Source: Methylovulum sp. | Lineage (GTDB): Bacteria; Pseudomonadota; Gammaproteobacteria; Methylococcales; Methylomonadaceae | Direction: 5' to 3' | Assembly: GCA_030653435.1 (NCBI GenBank) | Contig: JAURZI010000151.1 | Location: forward strand, 1 to 64,000 | DNA: 64,000 bases | Shown: in pieces, positions 49,716 to 58,905 of the stretch | Numbering within the stretch: the stretch's first letter is position 1 | Layout of the letters: each line of letters starts with the position of its first letter | Made by a program: the position numbers and the translations under genes | The notes under the pieces: generated by a model | What the model saw: only the letters and a program-made list of their open reading frames with translations | Database searches by the model: none | What the model was told of the DNA's origin: nothing

Positions 49716-51095
49716 CTACCCATCCCCCAGTAACGCCAACAACTCTGCCGTTTTCCCGCGCATCAAGGCCTCATCGCCGCGCGATTCCACATTGAGGCGC
49801 ACCAGCGGTTCGGTATTGGAGCAACGCAGGTTAAAGCGCCAATCGCCAAATTCCATGCTTAAGCCGTCGGTAAAATCAATGTGTAGCGCATCCTGCTGAT
49901 AATGTTGCTGCACTTGCTTAAGCACGGCATCGGGGTGGGCGATAATGCGGTTAATTTCGCCGCTCGCCGGAAACCGTAGGATGCGTTCATCGACCAGTTG
50001 CGATAGTTTTTTGCCGCTTTTGCTCATCAAGGCAATGACTAATAACCACGGAATCATACCGCTATCACAATAGGCGAAATCCCTGAAATAGTGATGCGCG
50101 CTCATTTCGCCGCCGTAAACCGCGTCTTCTTTACGCATCCGTTCCTTGATAAACGCATGGCCGGTTTTGCTTTGTATCGCGATGCCGGAAAGGCCGTTGA
50201 CAATATCGATAGTATTCCAGGTCAGGCGCGGATCATGGACGATTTTTGCCCCCGGATTGCGCTCCAGGAAAGCAGCTGCCAGCAAGCCGACGATATAATA
50301 GCCTTCGATAAAGCGGCCTGTTTCATCAAACAGAAAGCAGCGGTCAAAATCACCGTCCCAGGCGATACCTAAATCCGCGTCGTTTTCAATAATAGCGGCG
50401 ATGGTGCTGTGGCGGTTTTCCGGCAATAGCGGGTTGGGGATGCCGTTGGGGAAATGCCCGTCAGGTTCGTGATGTATTTTGATAAAGGTTACCGCGCCAT
50501 TTAAAGCCGTTTCCAACCAGTCTATGACATGGCCTGCGGCGCCGTTTCCGGCGTTGACGACTATTTTCAAGGGCTTGAGCTGTTTGGCGTCGATATAAGC
50601 CAGCAGATGTTGGGTATACGCTGCGCCTATGGCAATGCTTTTGACTATGCCCCGGCGTTGCAAGGGTGCCGGGAATTGGTTGGCTTCAGCCAGTTGCTTG
50701 ATATCGTTAAGGCCGGTATCGCCGCTGACCGGTTTGCTTTGTTCGCGCACCAGTTTCATGCCGTTATAGTCTTTTGGGTTATGGCTGGCGGTCACCATAA
50801 TGCCGCCATCCATAGGCTTGCCGTCGTCTTGATAGGCAAAAGTAGCATAGTACACTTCTTCCGTACCGCACAAACCGATGTCATAGACATCAACGCCGGC
50901 GTCTTGTAAGCCGCGTATGACGGCGGCGGCCATGTCATCACTGGACAGGCGGATATCACGCCCGACAATAACCGATTTCGGCTGTATTTTTTCTGCATAA
51001 GCCCGGCCTATGCGATAAGCAATATCGGTGTTCAGTTCGTCAGGGATGCGTCCGCGAATATCGTAGGCTTTAAAACAGCTTAATGGCTCAGTCAT
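49716..51095 (-). CDS. Phosphomannomutase/phosphoglucomutase
   Basis: The 459-residue enzyme interconverts hexose 1- and 6-phosphates for polysaccharide precursors. The phosphoserine loop is [11 protein letters not shown] (Ser about 104), the metal loop DGDFDRC, the sugar loop [13 protein letters not shown], and the phosphate loop [11 protein letters not shown]. The sequence fits the ManB/CpsG group better than GlmM. It stands alone on the minus strand, next to mobile-element debris. Confidence 0.93.
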   Translation of the reverse strand: MTEPLSCFKAYDIRGRIPDELNTDIAYRIGRAYAEKIQPKSVIVGRDIRLSSDDMAAAVIRGLQDAGVDVYDIGLCGTEEVYYATFAYQDDGKPMDGGIMVTASHNPKDYNGMKLVREQSKPVSGDTGLNDIKQLAEANQFPAPLQRRGIVKSIAIGAAYTQHLLAYIDAKQLKPLKIVVNAGNGAAGHVIDWLETALNGAVTFIKIHHEPDGHFPNGIPNPLLPENRHSTIAAIIENDADLGIAWDGDFDRCFLFDETGRFIEGYYIVGLLAAAFLERNPGAKIVHDPRLTWNTIDIVNGLSGIAIQSKTGHAFIKERMRKEDAVYGGEMSAHHYFRDFAYCDSGMIPWLLVIALMSKSGKKLSQLVDERILRFPASGEINRIIAHPDAVLKQVQQHYQQDALHIDFTDGLSMEFGDWRFNLRCSNTEPLVRLNVESRGDEALMRGKTAELLALLGDG

Positions 51096-51297
51096 GGTCG
51101 ATGTCAGGTATTGAGAAAATAATAAAGGCGGTAGTTTAATATAAATGCTCAGATATGCCGAATAGCGCCTACTTTCCCGTTACCTCGTAGCAGATTCCTA
51201 AATTGATCGGGTAAAGGGGGCAAGCACTCGTATCCAGCTGAAATTTTTAGGCGGGAGTTTATCAATCGCGTCAACACGAAGCAGATATGCTTATATT

Positions 51298-53727
51298 TTA
51301 CTGGACTACGGGCAACGTAACAGTAACCGTCGTCCCTGCCCCCGGCGCACTGTCAATAGTGATGGCACCATCCAGCAGCGCCAGAATTTCTTTGGCCAAA
51401 GACAAACCTAGCCCGGTGCCTGGAATATTGCCGCTTTTGTCGGCACGGTAAAACCGGTCAAAAGCTTGGGCGCGCTCGTTAACGGACATGCCGATACCGT
51501 GGTCTTTGATTTCAATAGCGGCCATTTGGCTGTCTTTGAGGTATGTTACCGTTACTGAGACGTCGCTGCCAATGGGTGAATAGCGATAGGCGTTGTCGAT
51601 GATATTCAGCAACGCCCGCTTAAACCTGGGGCCGTCGGCGTTGATGGCGACATTGCTTTCGGGCGGATAAAACAGGATGCCGTTCCTGGATTCAGGCGCG
51701 ATATAGGAGTCGATCACGTCTTCAATGATGCCCGTTAATGAATGCGGCAAAATGGTAAAATCGGCTCCGGCCCGCTCCGCTATCTTGGTCAAGTCCAGCA
51801 ATTCATTGAGCATTTTGACCAGATGCGCGGATTGCTCATGGATCAGCGCGACTATCGCCGGTTGCCGGTCAGCGCTTATCCTCGCCGCCAGCAATAGCTC
51901 CGAGTAACCCATAATGCAGGTTAACGGCGTACGCAACTCGTGAGTGGCATGCGCCATGAAATCATTTTTTATACGGTCAATTTCTTCATCTTTAGTGATG
52001 TCATGCAGAAAATAGACTTTGCCTAATACCGTGTGTTTTTGCAAGTAAATTTCCCTCATGCCGCACAACAACGACGTTGGTCTGGGCCGCACCAGCTCAA
52101 TGCGTTGCCTGTTGCCTGTTGCCGATGACAGCTCCAGCGGCGTTTTTGCTTGGCTGGACAAACGCTGTAAAAAACCGGTTTCTGTCATCGTCAAGGCTTC
52201 CTGTTGCGTGATGCTGGTCAATTGGCTGAATGCGTTATTACTTAACACAATGTCGTTACAGTCATTGACCAACACATAAGCGATAGGACTCACATCAAAA
52301 ATCACTTGCATCTGCTCGGCTTTTTTATGCAATTCTGCGGCGGCTTGGTCCCTCGATTGCTTTGCCGATTCCAGTTGTATACCCATGTCCAGAATGCCGT
52401 TTGCCGTTGACGCCAGCTCTGCGACGACAAAGTCATGGCTGGTGGTCACCGGCAAGCCTGCCGCAATCGTGGCGACTATCGTGTCGATGGCTGTCAATGG
52501 CTTTGAGATCGACAAGCTCATTTTTTTTGCGCGTCGGGACAGCATCAAAAAAAACAGGCTGTAAAATATCAGCATACCGGCGACCATCAGCCAAGTGATC
52601 TGGTTAAGGCGGTCAGCCAGCGCAGTGACGGGCTTGAAGATATGCGCTTCCGGCGCGACGATAATAATTTTCCAGCCTGTGGCGGGGATGGTTGCCCAGG
52701 CCAACAGGCTGGCATTGCTTAACTGGACCTGTTGAAAGCCGCTTTCGGCATTTTTTAACGTTTGCGCCAGCGCGGGGTTGGCATAGGCGTTGTAATTTTC
52801 CGCCCGAAAGGTGTCTTGCTTGATGGCGCTAGCATAATGGGATTGGCTTAGGCCTTGGATACCCCAATCGCGTTCGGCGACCTTCGGCAACGCCAAAATG
52901 GTGCCGCTACGGCTGATTAAAACGCCATAGCCCTGCCAGGGGATTTCCAGTTTTTCCACTTCATCAATAATAGCCTTGATCGTCATATCGATGCCGACCA
53001 CGCCTTCCAGGAAATCCCGGCGATAGGCATTGTAAACCGGCGCGATGCACGAGGTCATCCAGCCTAGTCCGGCCGGGTCGATATACACATCTGTCCACAC
53101 CGTGCCGCGCTTAGGGTTATGCGCCGCATCCGCCTCATAATAAAAATTAAAAGACGGAATGCTCATTTTTTTCGGGTACTGGGCAATCACATCAAAATAC
53201 GGATAAATGCGGTTAAGCGAGTCATGCGTGTTGATATAGGTTTGGCTGACCAGCGGAAAGGCTTTTTTAATGCCGATTAATGCCGGGTCCAACGCGGCGC
53301 TACGCCAGGCTTTTTCGCGCTCGGCTTTGCCGATAGGCACTGCGCCGCTGTAAAAAACGGCGCTGCCGCCGGTATCCTTAACCGTGTAATACGGGCCTTC
53401 CGGCGACTGGGCAAAACGGCCGGGATCATCTTTTAGCGCAGGCGTTCTGGCAGACATCACCGCTGCCGAATAATCCTGAAGATAGCGTGTCGCATTGGCG
53501 ATAGCATCTAAGTGATGGTTAATGCCGGTGGCTTCCCGTGTAGACAGATGCGTCAATTCCTGCCTAGCAAGATCCCGGATAGTGCCTATGTTTTCCTGAT
53601 TGGAAAACTGGTTGCTCAAAAAATAAACGCTGATTAACGCTATTTCCAGCGCCAATAAGGGTATTAACGAGGCCTTGAAATAAGCCCGCCAAACCCACTG
53701 GAACAGCGTGATAGGCTGTTTATTCAT
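51298..53727 (-). CDS. Membrane sensor histidine kinase (Cache-PAS-HisKA-HATPase)
   Basis: The 809-residue kinase has a membrane segment (about 17-37), a long extracytoplasmic region of double-Cache type (about 38-370, with YPYFDVIAQYPKK and VVGIDMTIKAIIDEV), a second membrane segment (about 377-397), and a PAS domain (VIFDVSPIAYVLVNDCNDIVL). The HisKA box follows (MAHATHELRTPLTCIMGYSE), then HATPase with IIDNAYRYSP and GTGLGLSLAKE. There is no receiver domain. It overlaps the upstream response-regulator gene by eight bases. Cache domains bind small metabolites; the ligand is unknown. Confidence 0.92.
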   Translation of the reverse strand: MNKQPITLFQWVWRAYFKASLIPLLALEIALISVYFLSNQFSNQENIGTIRDLARQELTHLSTREATGINHHLDAIANATRYLQDYSAAVMSARTPALKDDPGRFAQSPEGPYYTVKDTGGSAVFYSGAVPIGKAEREKAWRSAALDPALIGIKKAFPLVSQTYINTHDSLNRIYPYFDVIAQYPKKMSIPSFNFYYEADAAHNPKRGTVWTDVYIDPAGLGWMTSCIAPVYNAYRRDFLEGVVGIDMTIKAIIDEVEKLEIPWQGYGVLISRSGTILALPKVAERDWGIQGLSQSHYASAIKQDTFRAENYNAYANPALAQTLKNAESGFQQVQLSNASLLAWATIPATGWKIIIVAPEAHIFKPVTALADRLNQITWLMVAGMLIFYSLFFLMLSRRAKKMSLSISKPLTAIDTIVATIAAGLPVTTSHDFVVAELASTANGILDMGIQLESAKQSRDQAAAELHKKAEQMQVIFDVSPIAYVLVNDCNDIVLSNNAFSQLTSITQQEALTMTETGFLQRLSSQAKTPLELSSATGNRQRIELVRPRPTSLLCGMREIYLQKHTVLGKVYFLHDITKDEEIDRIKNDFMAHATHELRTPLTCIMGYSELLLAARISADRQPAIVALIHEQSAHLVKMLNELLDLTKIAERAGADFTILPHSLTGIIEDVIDSYIAPESRNGILFYPPESNVAINADGPRFKRALLNIIDNAYRYSPIGSDVSVTVTYLKDSQMAAIEIKDHGIGMSVNERAQAFDRFYRADKSGNIPGTGLGLSLAKEILALLDGAITIDSAPGAGTTVTVTLPVVQ

Positions 53728-54334
53728 CTAGGGTGCGCTGTACGGCTGTCGGCGCCTGTATGCCCAGCGTAGCGGCGCGCTGGGCAAAAATAGTGTCCAA
53801 CGTGTCAAAGGGTATCGGTTTGCCGAGTATTGTCACGGTTTCGGGCAGTCCGCCCCGGCGATAGATTTCTTCAGGCTCCAATCCGGTTATCACGACGATA
53901 CGCAAGTGCTTCAGCTCTGCCGCATTTTGCAGTTCGCGTATCATGGCAAACCCGTCTATGCCGGGCATTTTTAAATCGGTCAGCAATAAATCGGGTTGAT
54001 ATTGTCCGATGAGCCTGAGGCCCTCATAGCCGCTGCTTGCCATATGTAAGCGGTAGGGCGTACTGAACGCCTGAAAACTCAGTTCACACAGGCGTCGGGT
54101 AAATCCGTCGTCTTCCACCAGCACCACGACTAGCGGCCTGGTGGCGTTGCCGACAGCGGCCGGGTGGTCTTGCGTGAGCAGCGTAAACAAGTCATCCCGC
54201 TTAATGCGCCTATGTCCGCCCAAGGTTTTGCTGGACATGATTTTGCCGTCATCCACCCATTTCTGGATCGTGCGTTGGCTCACGTTTAGCAGTTTGGCCG
54301 CTTCTTTTGTGCCTATCCATTCATGTGTTTTCAT
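53720..54334 (-). CDS. Response regulator with N-terminal excisionase-type HTH
   Basis: The chain starts with a MerR/excisionase-like DNA-binding domain (IGTKEAAKLLNVSQRTIQKWVDDG) followed by a receiver domain. The phospho-acceptor Asp is in LLLTDLKMPG and the conserved Lys in ILGKPIP. HTH before REC is the reverse of most response regulators. The longest frame starts with TTG at 54364, but a TATAAT element (54364-54369) overlaps it, so the ATG at 54334 (or 54346) is preferred. It is the probable partner of the Cache-PAS kinase downstream. Confidence 0.85.
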   Translation of the reverse strand: MKTHEWIGTKEAAKLLNVSQRTIQKWVDDGKIMSSKTLGGHRRIKRDDLFTLLTQDHPAAVGNATRPLVVVLVEDDGFTRRLCELSFQAFSTPYRLHMASSGYEGLRLIGQYQPDLLLTDLKMPGIDGFAMIRELQNAAELKHLRIVVITGLEPEEIYRRGGLPETVTILGKPIPFDTLDTIFAQRAATLGIQAPTAVQRTLDE

Positions 54335-54418
54335 AGCAACGCCCATAAAGTCTTTTTTTGGCAATTATATAGGTAACTATGCTAAATAGTCCATATCTGC
54401 CATTTGTTTTATTTTTAA

Positions 54419-54446
54419 TTGAAAAACGGAATAAATGGCATATAAT
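54419..54446 (+). promoter_or_regulatory. Sigma-70 promoter of the PAS kinase operon
   Basis: TTGAAA (54419-54424) and TATAAT (54441-54446) are spaced 16 bases. The predicted start at about 54453 leaves a leader of about 210 bases before the kinase ATG. Confidence 0.65.
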
Positions 54447-54452
54447 TTACAA

Positions 54453-54662
54453 AACTGTATGAACCCGGTGCAAATCCAAAAATTTAAGCCCATCGAACGG
54501 CCTCTGCTCTATGTCTAGCAAAGGCAAGCCGGGAAGATGCCCGACAATAATAAGCCGTGGCTATGCCGCGCCACGTAGAGGGGTAGTTTTTAACGATACC
54601 CTGGGCACCTACCGGAACAGGCGGGTGTATTACCTAGCCTTTAAAAAGGACCATTATATAAG
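54453..54662 (+). ncRNA. Long structured 5' leader of the PAS kinase operon, class unknown
   Basis: The leader is GC-richer than its flanks and contains several stems: CGTGGC (54556-54561) with GCCACG (54570-54575); CGGG (54530-54533) with CCCG (54540-54543); and a long-range CCCGG (54464-54468) with CCGGG (54529-54533) that would exclude the second. GAACCCGGTGCAAATCC (54461-54477) resembles the core of some riboswitches, but I cannot match a full consensus. No terminator stem with T-run is present, so control would be of translation, or the element is of another kind. Confidence 0.4.
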
Positions 54663-56576
54663 ATGAAAAAAGGCCATATCCGCACCGACACCCAGGCTAA
54701 TGCTGGATTGACCTGTTCTGAGCAGCGGTTTAAGCGCTTGATTGAACAGCTGGATCAGATTGTGTTCACGGTCAATGCTGAGGGTTGCTTTACTTTTCTG
54801 AATCCTGCCTGGCAAGCCCGCACTGGATATGGTGTTGCCGAAGCGATAGGGATGCCTGTTAAAAACTTCATCTATCCTGACGATGCGCCGCTATGGGAGC
54901 AGAACGTCCTGATTGCGGAAAACACCTGTTTCGAAATCCGGTTTCTCGACAAATACGACAATCTGGTGTGGTTTGAAGCCACGGTAAAGCCCGATCCGGA
55001 TCAGCCGCAAGGGTTTTTAGGTGAATTGCTGGATATCACCGGGCGAATCCGCTCAGCGGAAGAGCTGCGGGCCAGCAAAGAGCGTTTTAGTCTGGCGGCG
55101 ACCGCATCGAATGACGGTATCTGGGATTGGGATATCAAAACGGACGAGGTTTATTTTTCGCCCCGATGGAAAGAAATGTTGGGCTATGCTGACGATGAGT
55201 TGGAAAACCGTTACGCGACTTGGTATAACCTGATCCATCCTGACGATTTAACAGCAACGATAGCTTCATTAACCGCCTGCCTGGAAGGCAACAGCACACT
55301 TTATGAAAGCGTGCACCGATTAAGGAACAAAAGCGGCGGCTGGAGCTGGATTCTGGATCGCGGCATCGTCATGCGCGACGCATCGGGACAGGCCTTGCGT
55401 ATGGCCGGTTCGCATGCCGACATCACCCACCTTAAACATATCGAAGAACAGTTGTTGGCAAGGAAGCAGGAACTCAATACGATCTTCAGCATTAGCCCGG
55501 ACGGCATCGTCACGTTAACGTCCGATAATCTAATCAGTTCGGTCAACCCCAGGTTTTTGTCCATGACCGGTTTGTCGCAAGAACAGCTGATGCGTTTGCC
55601 TGAGCAGGAATGGCTTAGCAAAATGACTGCGCTCTGTCCTGCCGGGCGGTCTTTCGCCATTGATGAAAACAGGCCTTATACGCTGGTGCAAATCCAACCG
55701 GCAAACGGCTTTGTAGATGGGCAATGCGATGCCAACCCTGACAGTGTTGGCGGTAATACCGGCGTGCAGACTTTGAAAGTGACGGTTTGTAAACTCGCCA
55801 ACGAATCGATATCCAAAGTGCTGTATTTTCGCGATGTCACGATAGAAACGGAAATAGACCGTATGAAAAGCGAGTTTCTGTCAACATCAGCCCATGAACT
55901 GAGGACGCCGATGTCCAGCGTGTACGGGTTCACTGAATTATTGCTGACACGCACTTTTGACCAGGCCACCACGCAGGAAATTTTACGGAATATTTACCAA
56001 CAGTCCGCCTGTTTGGTCCGAATGATCAATGACCTGCTGGATCTGGCAAAAATTGAAGCGGGTATAGGCAATATCATCCATTTGGAGACGCAAGCCCTGG
56101 ATGCTGTCGCCAAACAGGCGATAGCCGAATTTATGGTTCAGGGCGATGACCGCACGGTCAAGGCCATGTTTACAAATGAGGCTTATCTCGTTGATATCGA
56201 TGCCGATCAAATTAAGCGCGCCTTGACCAATATTATTAGCAACGCGTTCAAATACTCGCCTGACGGTGGTGAGGTCAGCATCACACTGTGTCGTCGCCAG
56301 CTTATCGGCAAGCCTGATGAAGTCGGCGTGCTGGTTAAGGATCACGGCATCGGCATGACCCAGGAGCAAGTAGGCCATCTGTTCGAGCGCTTTTGGCGGG
56401 CGTCCAATACCAGCCACATTACCGGGACCGGGCTGGGCATGTCGCTAGTCAAAGAAATCATGGCCTTGCACCACGGCCATGTTGAAGTCAACAGCACGCC
56501 GGGGATAGGGACAGAAATCGGCTTGTGGTTTAAATCCAGCACATCAGAAGGAGTCACATATGCCCATCATTGTTAA
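54663..56576 (+). CDS. Cytoplasmic triple-PAS histidine kinase
   Basis: The 637-residue protein has no membrane segment. Three PAS domains lie at about 22-130, 140-265 (a PAS_3 fold with IWDWDIKTDEVYFSPRWKEMLGY) and 275-395. A HisKA box follows (STSAHELRTPMSSVYGFTE), then HATPase with NIISNAFKYSPDGG and GTGLGMSLVKE. It shares strong similarity in layout with the divergent Cache-PAS kinase. It overlaps the next receiver gene by 17 bases, so kinase and regulator are translated together. The signal is intracellular and unknown. Confidence 0.92.
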   Translation: MKKGHIRTDTQANAGLTCSEQRFKRLIEQLDQIVFTVNAEGCFTFLNPAWQARTGYGVAEAIGMPVKNFIYPDDAPLWEQNVLIAENTCFEIRFLDKYDNLVWFEATVKPDPDQPQGFLGELLDITGRIRSAEELRASKERFSLAATASNDGIWDWDIKTDEVYFSPRWKEMLGYADDELENRYATWYNLIHPDDLTATIASLTACLEGNSTLYESVHRLRNKSGGWSWILDRGIVMRDASGQALRMAGSHADITHLKHIEEQLLARKQELNTIFSISPDGIVTLTSDNLISSVNPRFLSMTGLSQEQLMRLPEQEWLSKMTALCPAGRSFAIDENRPYTLVQIQPANGFVDGQCDANPDSVGGNTGVQTLKVTVCKLANESISKVLYFRDVTIETEIDRMKSEFLSTSAHELRTPMSSVYGFTELLLTRTFDQATTQEILRNIYQQSACLVRMINDLLDLAKIEAGIGNIIHLETQALDAVAKQAIAEFMVQGDDRTVKAMFTNEAYLVDIDADQIKRALTNIISNAFKYSPDGGEVSITLCRRQLIGKPDEVGVLVKDHGIGMTQEQVGHLFERFWRASNTSHITGTGLGMSLVKEIMALHHGHVEVNSTPGIGTEIGLWFKSSTSEGVTYAHHC

Positions 56577-56979
56577 CGAAGACGACTACCCAACCACGCT
56601 GTTAATCGTGGACGACAACCCCGACATCAGAGATCTGCTCAGACTGACCTTTAGTGACGGCAATTATCAATTGTTTGAAGCGGAAAACGGCAGCGAAGCA
56701 TTGGACATTATCCTCAAGGAGAAACCCGATATTATCCTGCTCGACATCATGATGCCGGGAGAGATAGACGGCCTGGCGGTTTGCGATTTTGTCAAATCGT
56801 CAATGCTTAAGCGTAGCCGGATTATTCTGTTGTCGGCAAAAAGCCAGCAAGAAGACTTTAAAAAAGGCTATGAGGCGGGCGCGGATATTTATGTCGCCAA
56901 ACCCTTCAGCCCGATCGCGTTGCTTGAACTGGTTGAAAACTTGAAAAATAACATCGGGCTTGCCGATCCTACGCCGTAG
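56560..56979 (+). CDS. Single-domain response regulator
   Basis: The 139-residue receiver has LLIVDDNPDIRDLLR at the N-terminus, the phospho-Asp in ILLDIMMPGE, the Ser/Thr switch in ILLSAKS and Lys in YVAKPFSP. There is no output domain. It overlaps the PAS-kinase gene by 17 bases and is its likely first acceptor, perhaps in a phosphorelay. A partial MITE begins eight bases after its stop. Confidence 0.9.
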   Translation: MPIIVNEDDYPTTLLIVDDNPDIRDLLRLTFSDGNYQLFEAENGSEALDIILKEKPDIILLDIMMPGEIDGLAVCDFVKSSMLKRSRIILLSAKSQQEDFKKGYEAGADIYVAKPFSPIALLELVENLKNNIGLADPTP

Positions 56980-56986
56980 GCTAGCT

Positions 56987-57118
56987 TTACTCCCATCTGA
57001 GCAAAAAGCGTTGATGTTTTTGCTAAAGGTCATTATTCAGCGTTTTTCCACCGTAGGGCGCGCTGCGCGCGCCATCGGCGGCTCGGTACCGGAAAATGCG
57101 CGCGCGGCACGCCCTACG
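56987..57118 (+). mobile_element. MITE copy 2 (partial)
   Basis: It opens with the intact terminus TTACTCCCATCTGA and continues through the family's GTAGGGCGCGC...GCACGCCCTAC dyad, but breaks off there; the other roughly 75 bp and terminus are missing. It lies between two receiver genes and could reduce transcription into the second. Confidence 0.75.
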
Positions 57119-57150
57119 CTAAACTTTAAATTAAGCCGGGAAAGATCATT

Positions 57151-57687
57151 GTGAGTAAAAAAATTTTAATTGTCGATGATTGCCTGGAATTGCGGAAACT
57201 GGTGTTCCTCGCCCTGGATGATTCGGGTTATCAGCTGTCGCTAGCCTCCAGCGCCGACGAGGCAATGGGCCTGCTGGGCGATAGCCCGCCTGACCTTATT
57301 GTATTGGATGTCATGATGCCGGGTAAGCTCAACGGCTATCAGTTCTGTTTATTGATCAAAAACACCCCGCGTTATCGCTCGGTTAAAGTGCTGTTATTAA
57401 CGGCTAGAAGCCAGAAAGCCGATATCCTTGAAGGCATTAGAGTTAAATCCGACGGCTATATGGTCAAGCCGTTCAGCCCGACGATGCTGCAAATTAAAGT
57501 GGCCGAATTGTTGGGCGACAGTGATGCGCTAAACTCAGAAAGCCCGCCAGAATACGGGCCCAACGATAAGCAAGGCCGGATAGGCGCAGAGGTCAGCTTC
57601 CCTCCGAGACCGGAAAATTTGGTGAACATCCGGCAAGAGCCGTCGCCGTTGGCATGCTTAAAACGAGTACCCGCTTGCGGTTATTAA
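57151..57687 (+). CDS. Response regulator with short unstructured tail
   Basis: GTG at 57151 starts this 178-residue protein. The receiver (about 1-122) has ILIVDDCLELRKL, phospho-Asp in LIVLDVMMPG, LLLTARS and YMVKPFSP. The last 55 residues are proline- and charge-rich with no fold I recognise. It probably came from duplication of the preceding receiver gene, given the same motif spacing. Confidence 0.88.
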   Translation: MSKKILIVDDCLELRKLVFLALDDSGYQLSLASSADEAMGLLGDSPPDLIVLDVMMPGKLNGYQFCLLIKNTPRYRSVKVLLLTARSQKADILEGIRVKSDGYMVKPFSPTMLQIKVAELLGDSDALNSESPPEYGPNDKQGRIGAEVSFPPRPENLVNIRQEPSPLACLKRVPACGY

Positions 57688-57713
57688 CCCATCATTAAAA
57701 CCAGAGTAGATTA

Positions 57714-58814
57714 ATGGATCATGTTTTGATTTCTGACCAGGCCAATATTGTCGTGCTGGACAACCCGCAACAGGATTTGCAGTCGCTGGTCGCCACATTG
57801 ACGACCGATTATGCGCTTACCACGTTCCTGGACAGGCCGACATTTATCAGCTACGCCGGACAAACGCAACGGATAGACCTGATAGTCATCGATATCGATG
57901 CGTTGGGCGACGATGCCCACGCGGTTTTCACGGGCTTGCGCGAGCTGCCGCATCTTGTCGGCATACCCATCATTATCACGCTATCACTACACGACGCCGG
58001 ACAGGAACAATTAGCGCTGTCGTTTAACGCTACGGGTTATATCACCAAACCGTTTTCTATCCCGATTGAGCTTGCCCGGATAAAAAACCATATCCATACC
58101 CATCGCTCGCTACAAGTGTCACGCGAGCAAAACCGTTACTTTGATTTAAAAGCGAGTGAGCGCTCAGCCAAGCTGACCGATATCCGTTCGGAACTGCTGC
58201 TTAAAAATAAAGACCTCAGCTCGCGTGAAAAAGACACGCTGTTGTTTTTATCCCGCGCCGCCGACTACCGCGATCCTGAAACCGGCGCCCATTTGCAGCG
58301 TATGTCGCACTACGCCAAGTTAATCGCAAAAAATCTGGGCCTGCCGGAAGCCGATCAAGAGCTGTTGCTGGAAGCCAGCCCGCTGCACGACATCGGCAAG
58401 CTGGGCATATCCGACGATATTTTGCTTAAACCCGGCAGGCTTTCGCCGGAAGAATTCGACATCATGAAGCAGCATGCGGTTATCAGCTACGAGATTTTGC
58501 GGGGCAGTACCTCGCCGCTGATGCGGGCCGCCGCCGAACTGGCGCTGACGCACCATGAAAAATACGACGGCAGCGGTTATCCTGCGGGCTTGGCAGGCGA
58601 GGCCATTCCCTTGTTCGGGCGTATTACAGCAGTCGCCGACGTTTTTGACGCGCTCACTTCGGTGCGTCCTTACAAGCCTGCCTGGCCTTTACAGAAAGCC
58701 GTAGATTTCCTGCAAGAGCAGAGCGGCAAGCACTTCGATCCTTTATGTGTCGAGGCCTTTTTGCAGGACTGGACGGCCGTGCTCGACATTCATGAAAGCT
58801 ATCTCGAGGGCTGA
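57714..58814 (+). CDS. HD-GYP c-di-GMP phosphodiesterase with degenerate receiver
   Basis: The 366-residue protein has an N-terminal receiver-like domain (about 8-125; the phospho site region reads LIVIDIDALGDD and Lys is in YITKPFS). An HD-GYP domain follows (about 165-365): HDIGKLGISDDIL holds the metal-binding HD, HHEKYDGSGYPAGL the GYP signature, and ITAVADVFDALTSVRPYK the distal motif. All key residues are intact, so c-di-GMP hydrolysis is expected. The receiver is divergent near its first acidic pocket (VVLDNPQQD). It closes the kinase-receiver-receiver-phosphodiesterase operon. Confidence 0.93.
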   Translation: MDHVLISDQANIVVLDNPQQDLQSLVATLTTDYALTTFLDRPTFISYAGQTQRIDLIVIDIDALGDDAHAVFTGLRELPHLVGIPIIITLSLHDAGQEQLALSFNATGYITKPFSIPIELARIKNHIHTHRSLQVSREQNRYFDLKASERSAKLTDIRSELLLKNKDLSSREKDTLLFLSRAADYRDPETGAHLQRMSHYAKLIAKNLGLPEADQELLLEASPLHDIGKLGISDDILLKPGRLSPEEFDIMKQHAVISYEILRGSTSPLMRAAAELALTHHEKYDGSGYPAGLAGEAIPLFGRITAVADVFDALTSVRPYKPAWPLQKAVDFLQEQSGKHFDPLCVEAFLQDWTAVLDIHESYLEG

Positions 58815-58905
58815 GCGCCCATGCGACATGACGGCGAAACAGCAGCGGCTAGCGTTGTCATGATTTGCAAATCCAATAGCCCTTTTCTTATTCTTTTCTT
58901 ATTCA

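Noticed and set aside
54461-54477. Cobalamin riboswitch core-like sequence GAACCCGGTGCAAATCC
   Set aside because: The remaining conserved parts of the cobalamin class (the GCCACTG-type B12 box and flanking stems) are not found, and the downstream gene is a kinase unrelated to B12.
54521-54590. Resemblance to a c-di-GMP-I (GEMM) riboswitch
   Set aside because: GGCAAGCC plus a small hairpin and AAGCC look suggestive, but the GNRA tetraloop and the conserved GCAAAGCC spacing do not fit, so it is left as an unclassified leader.
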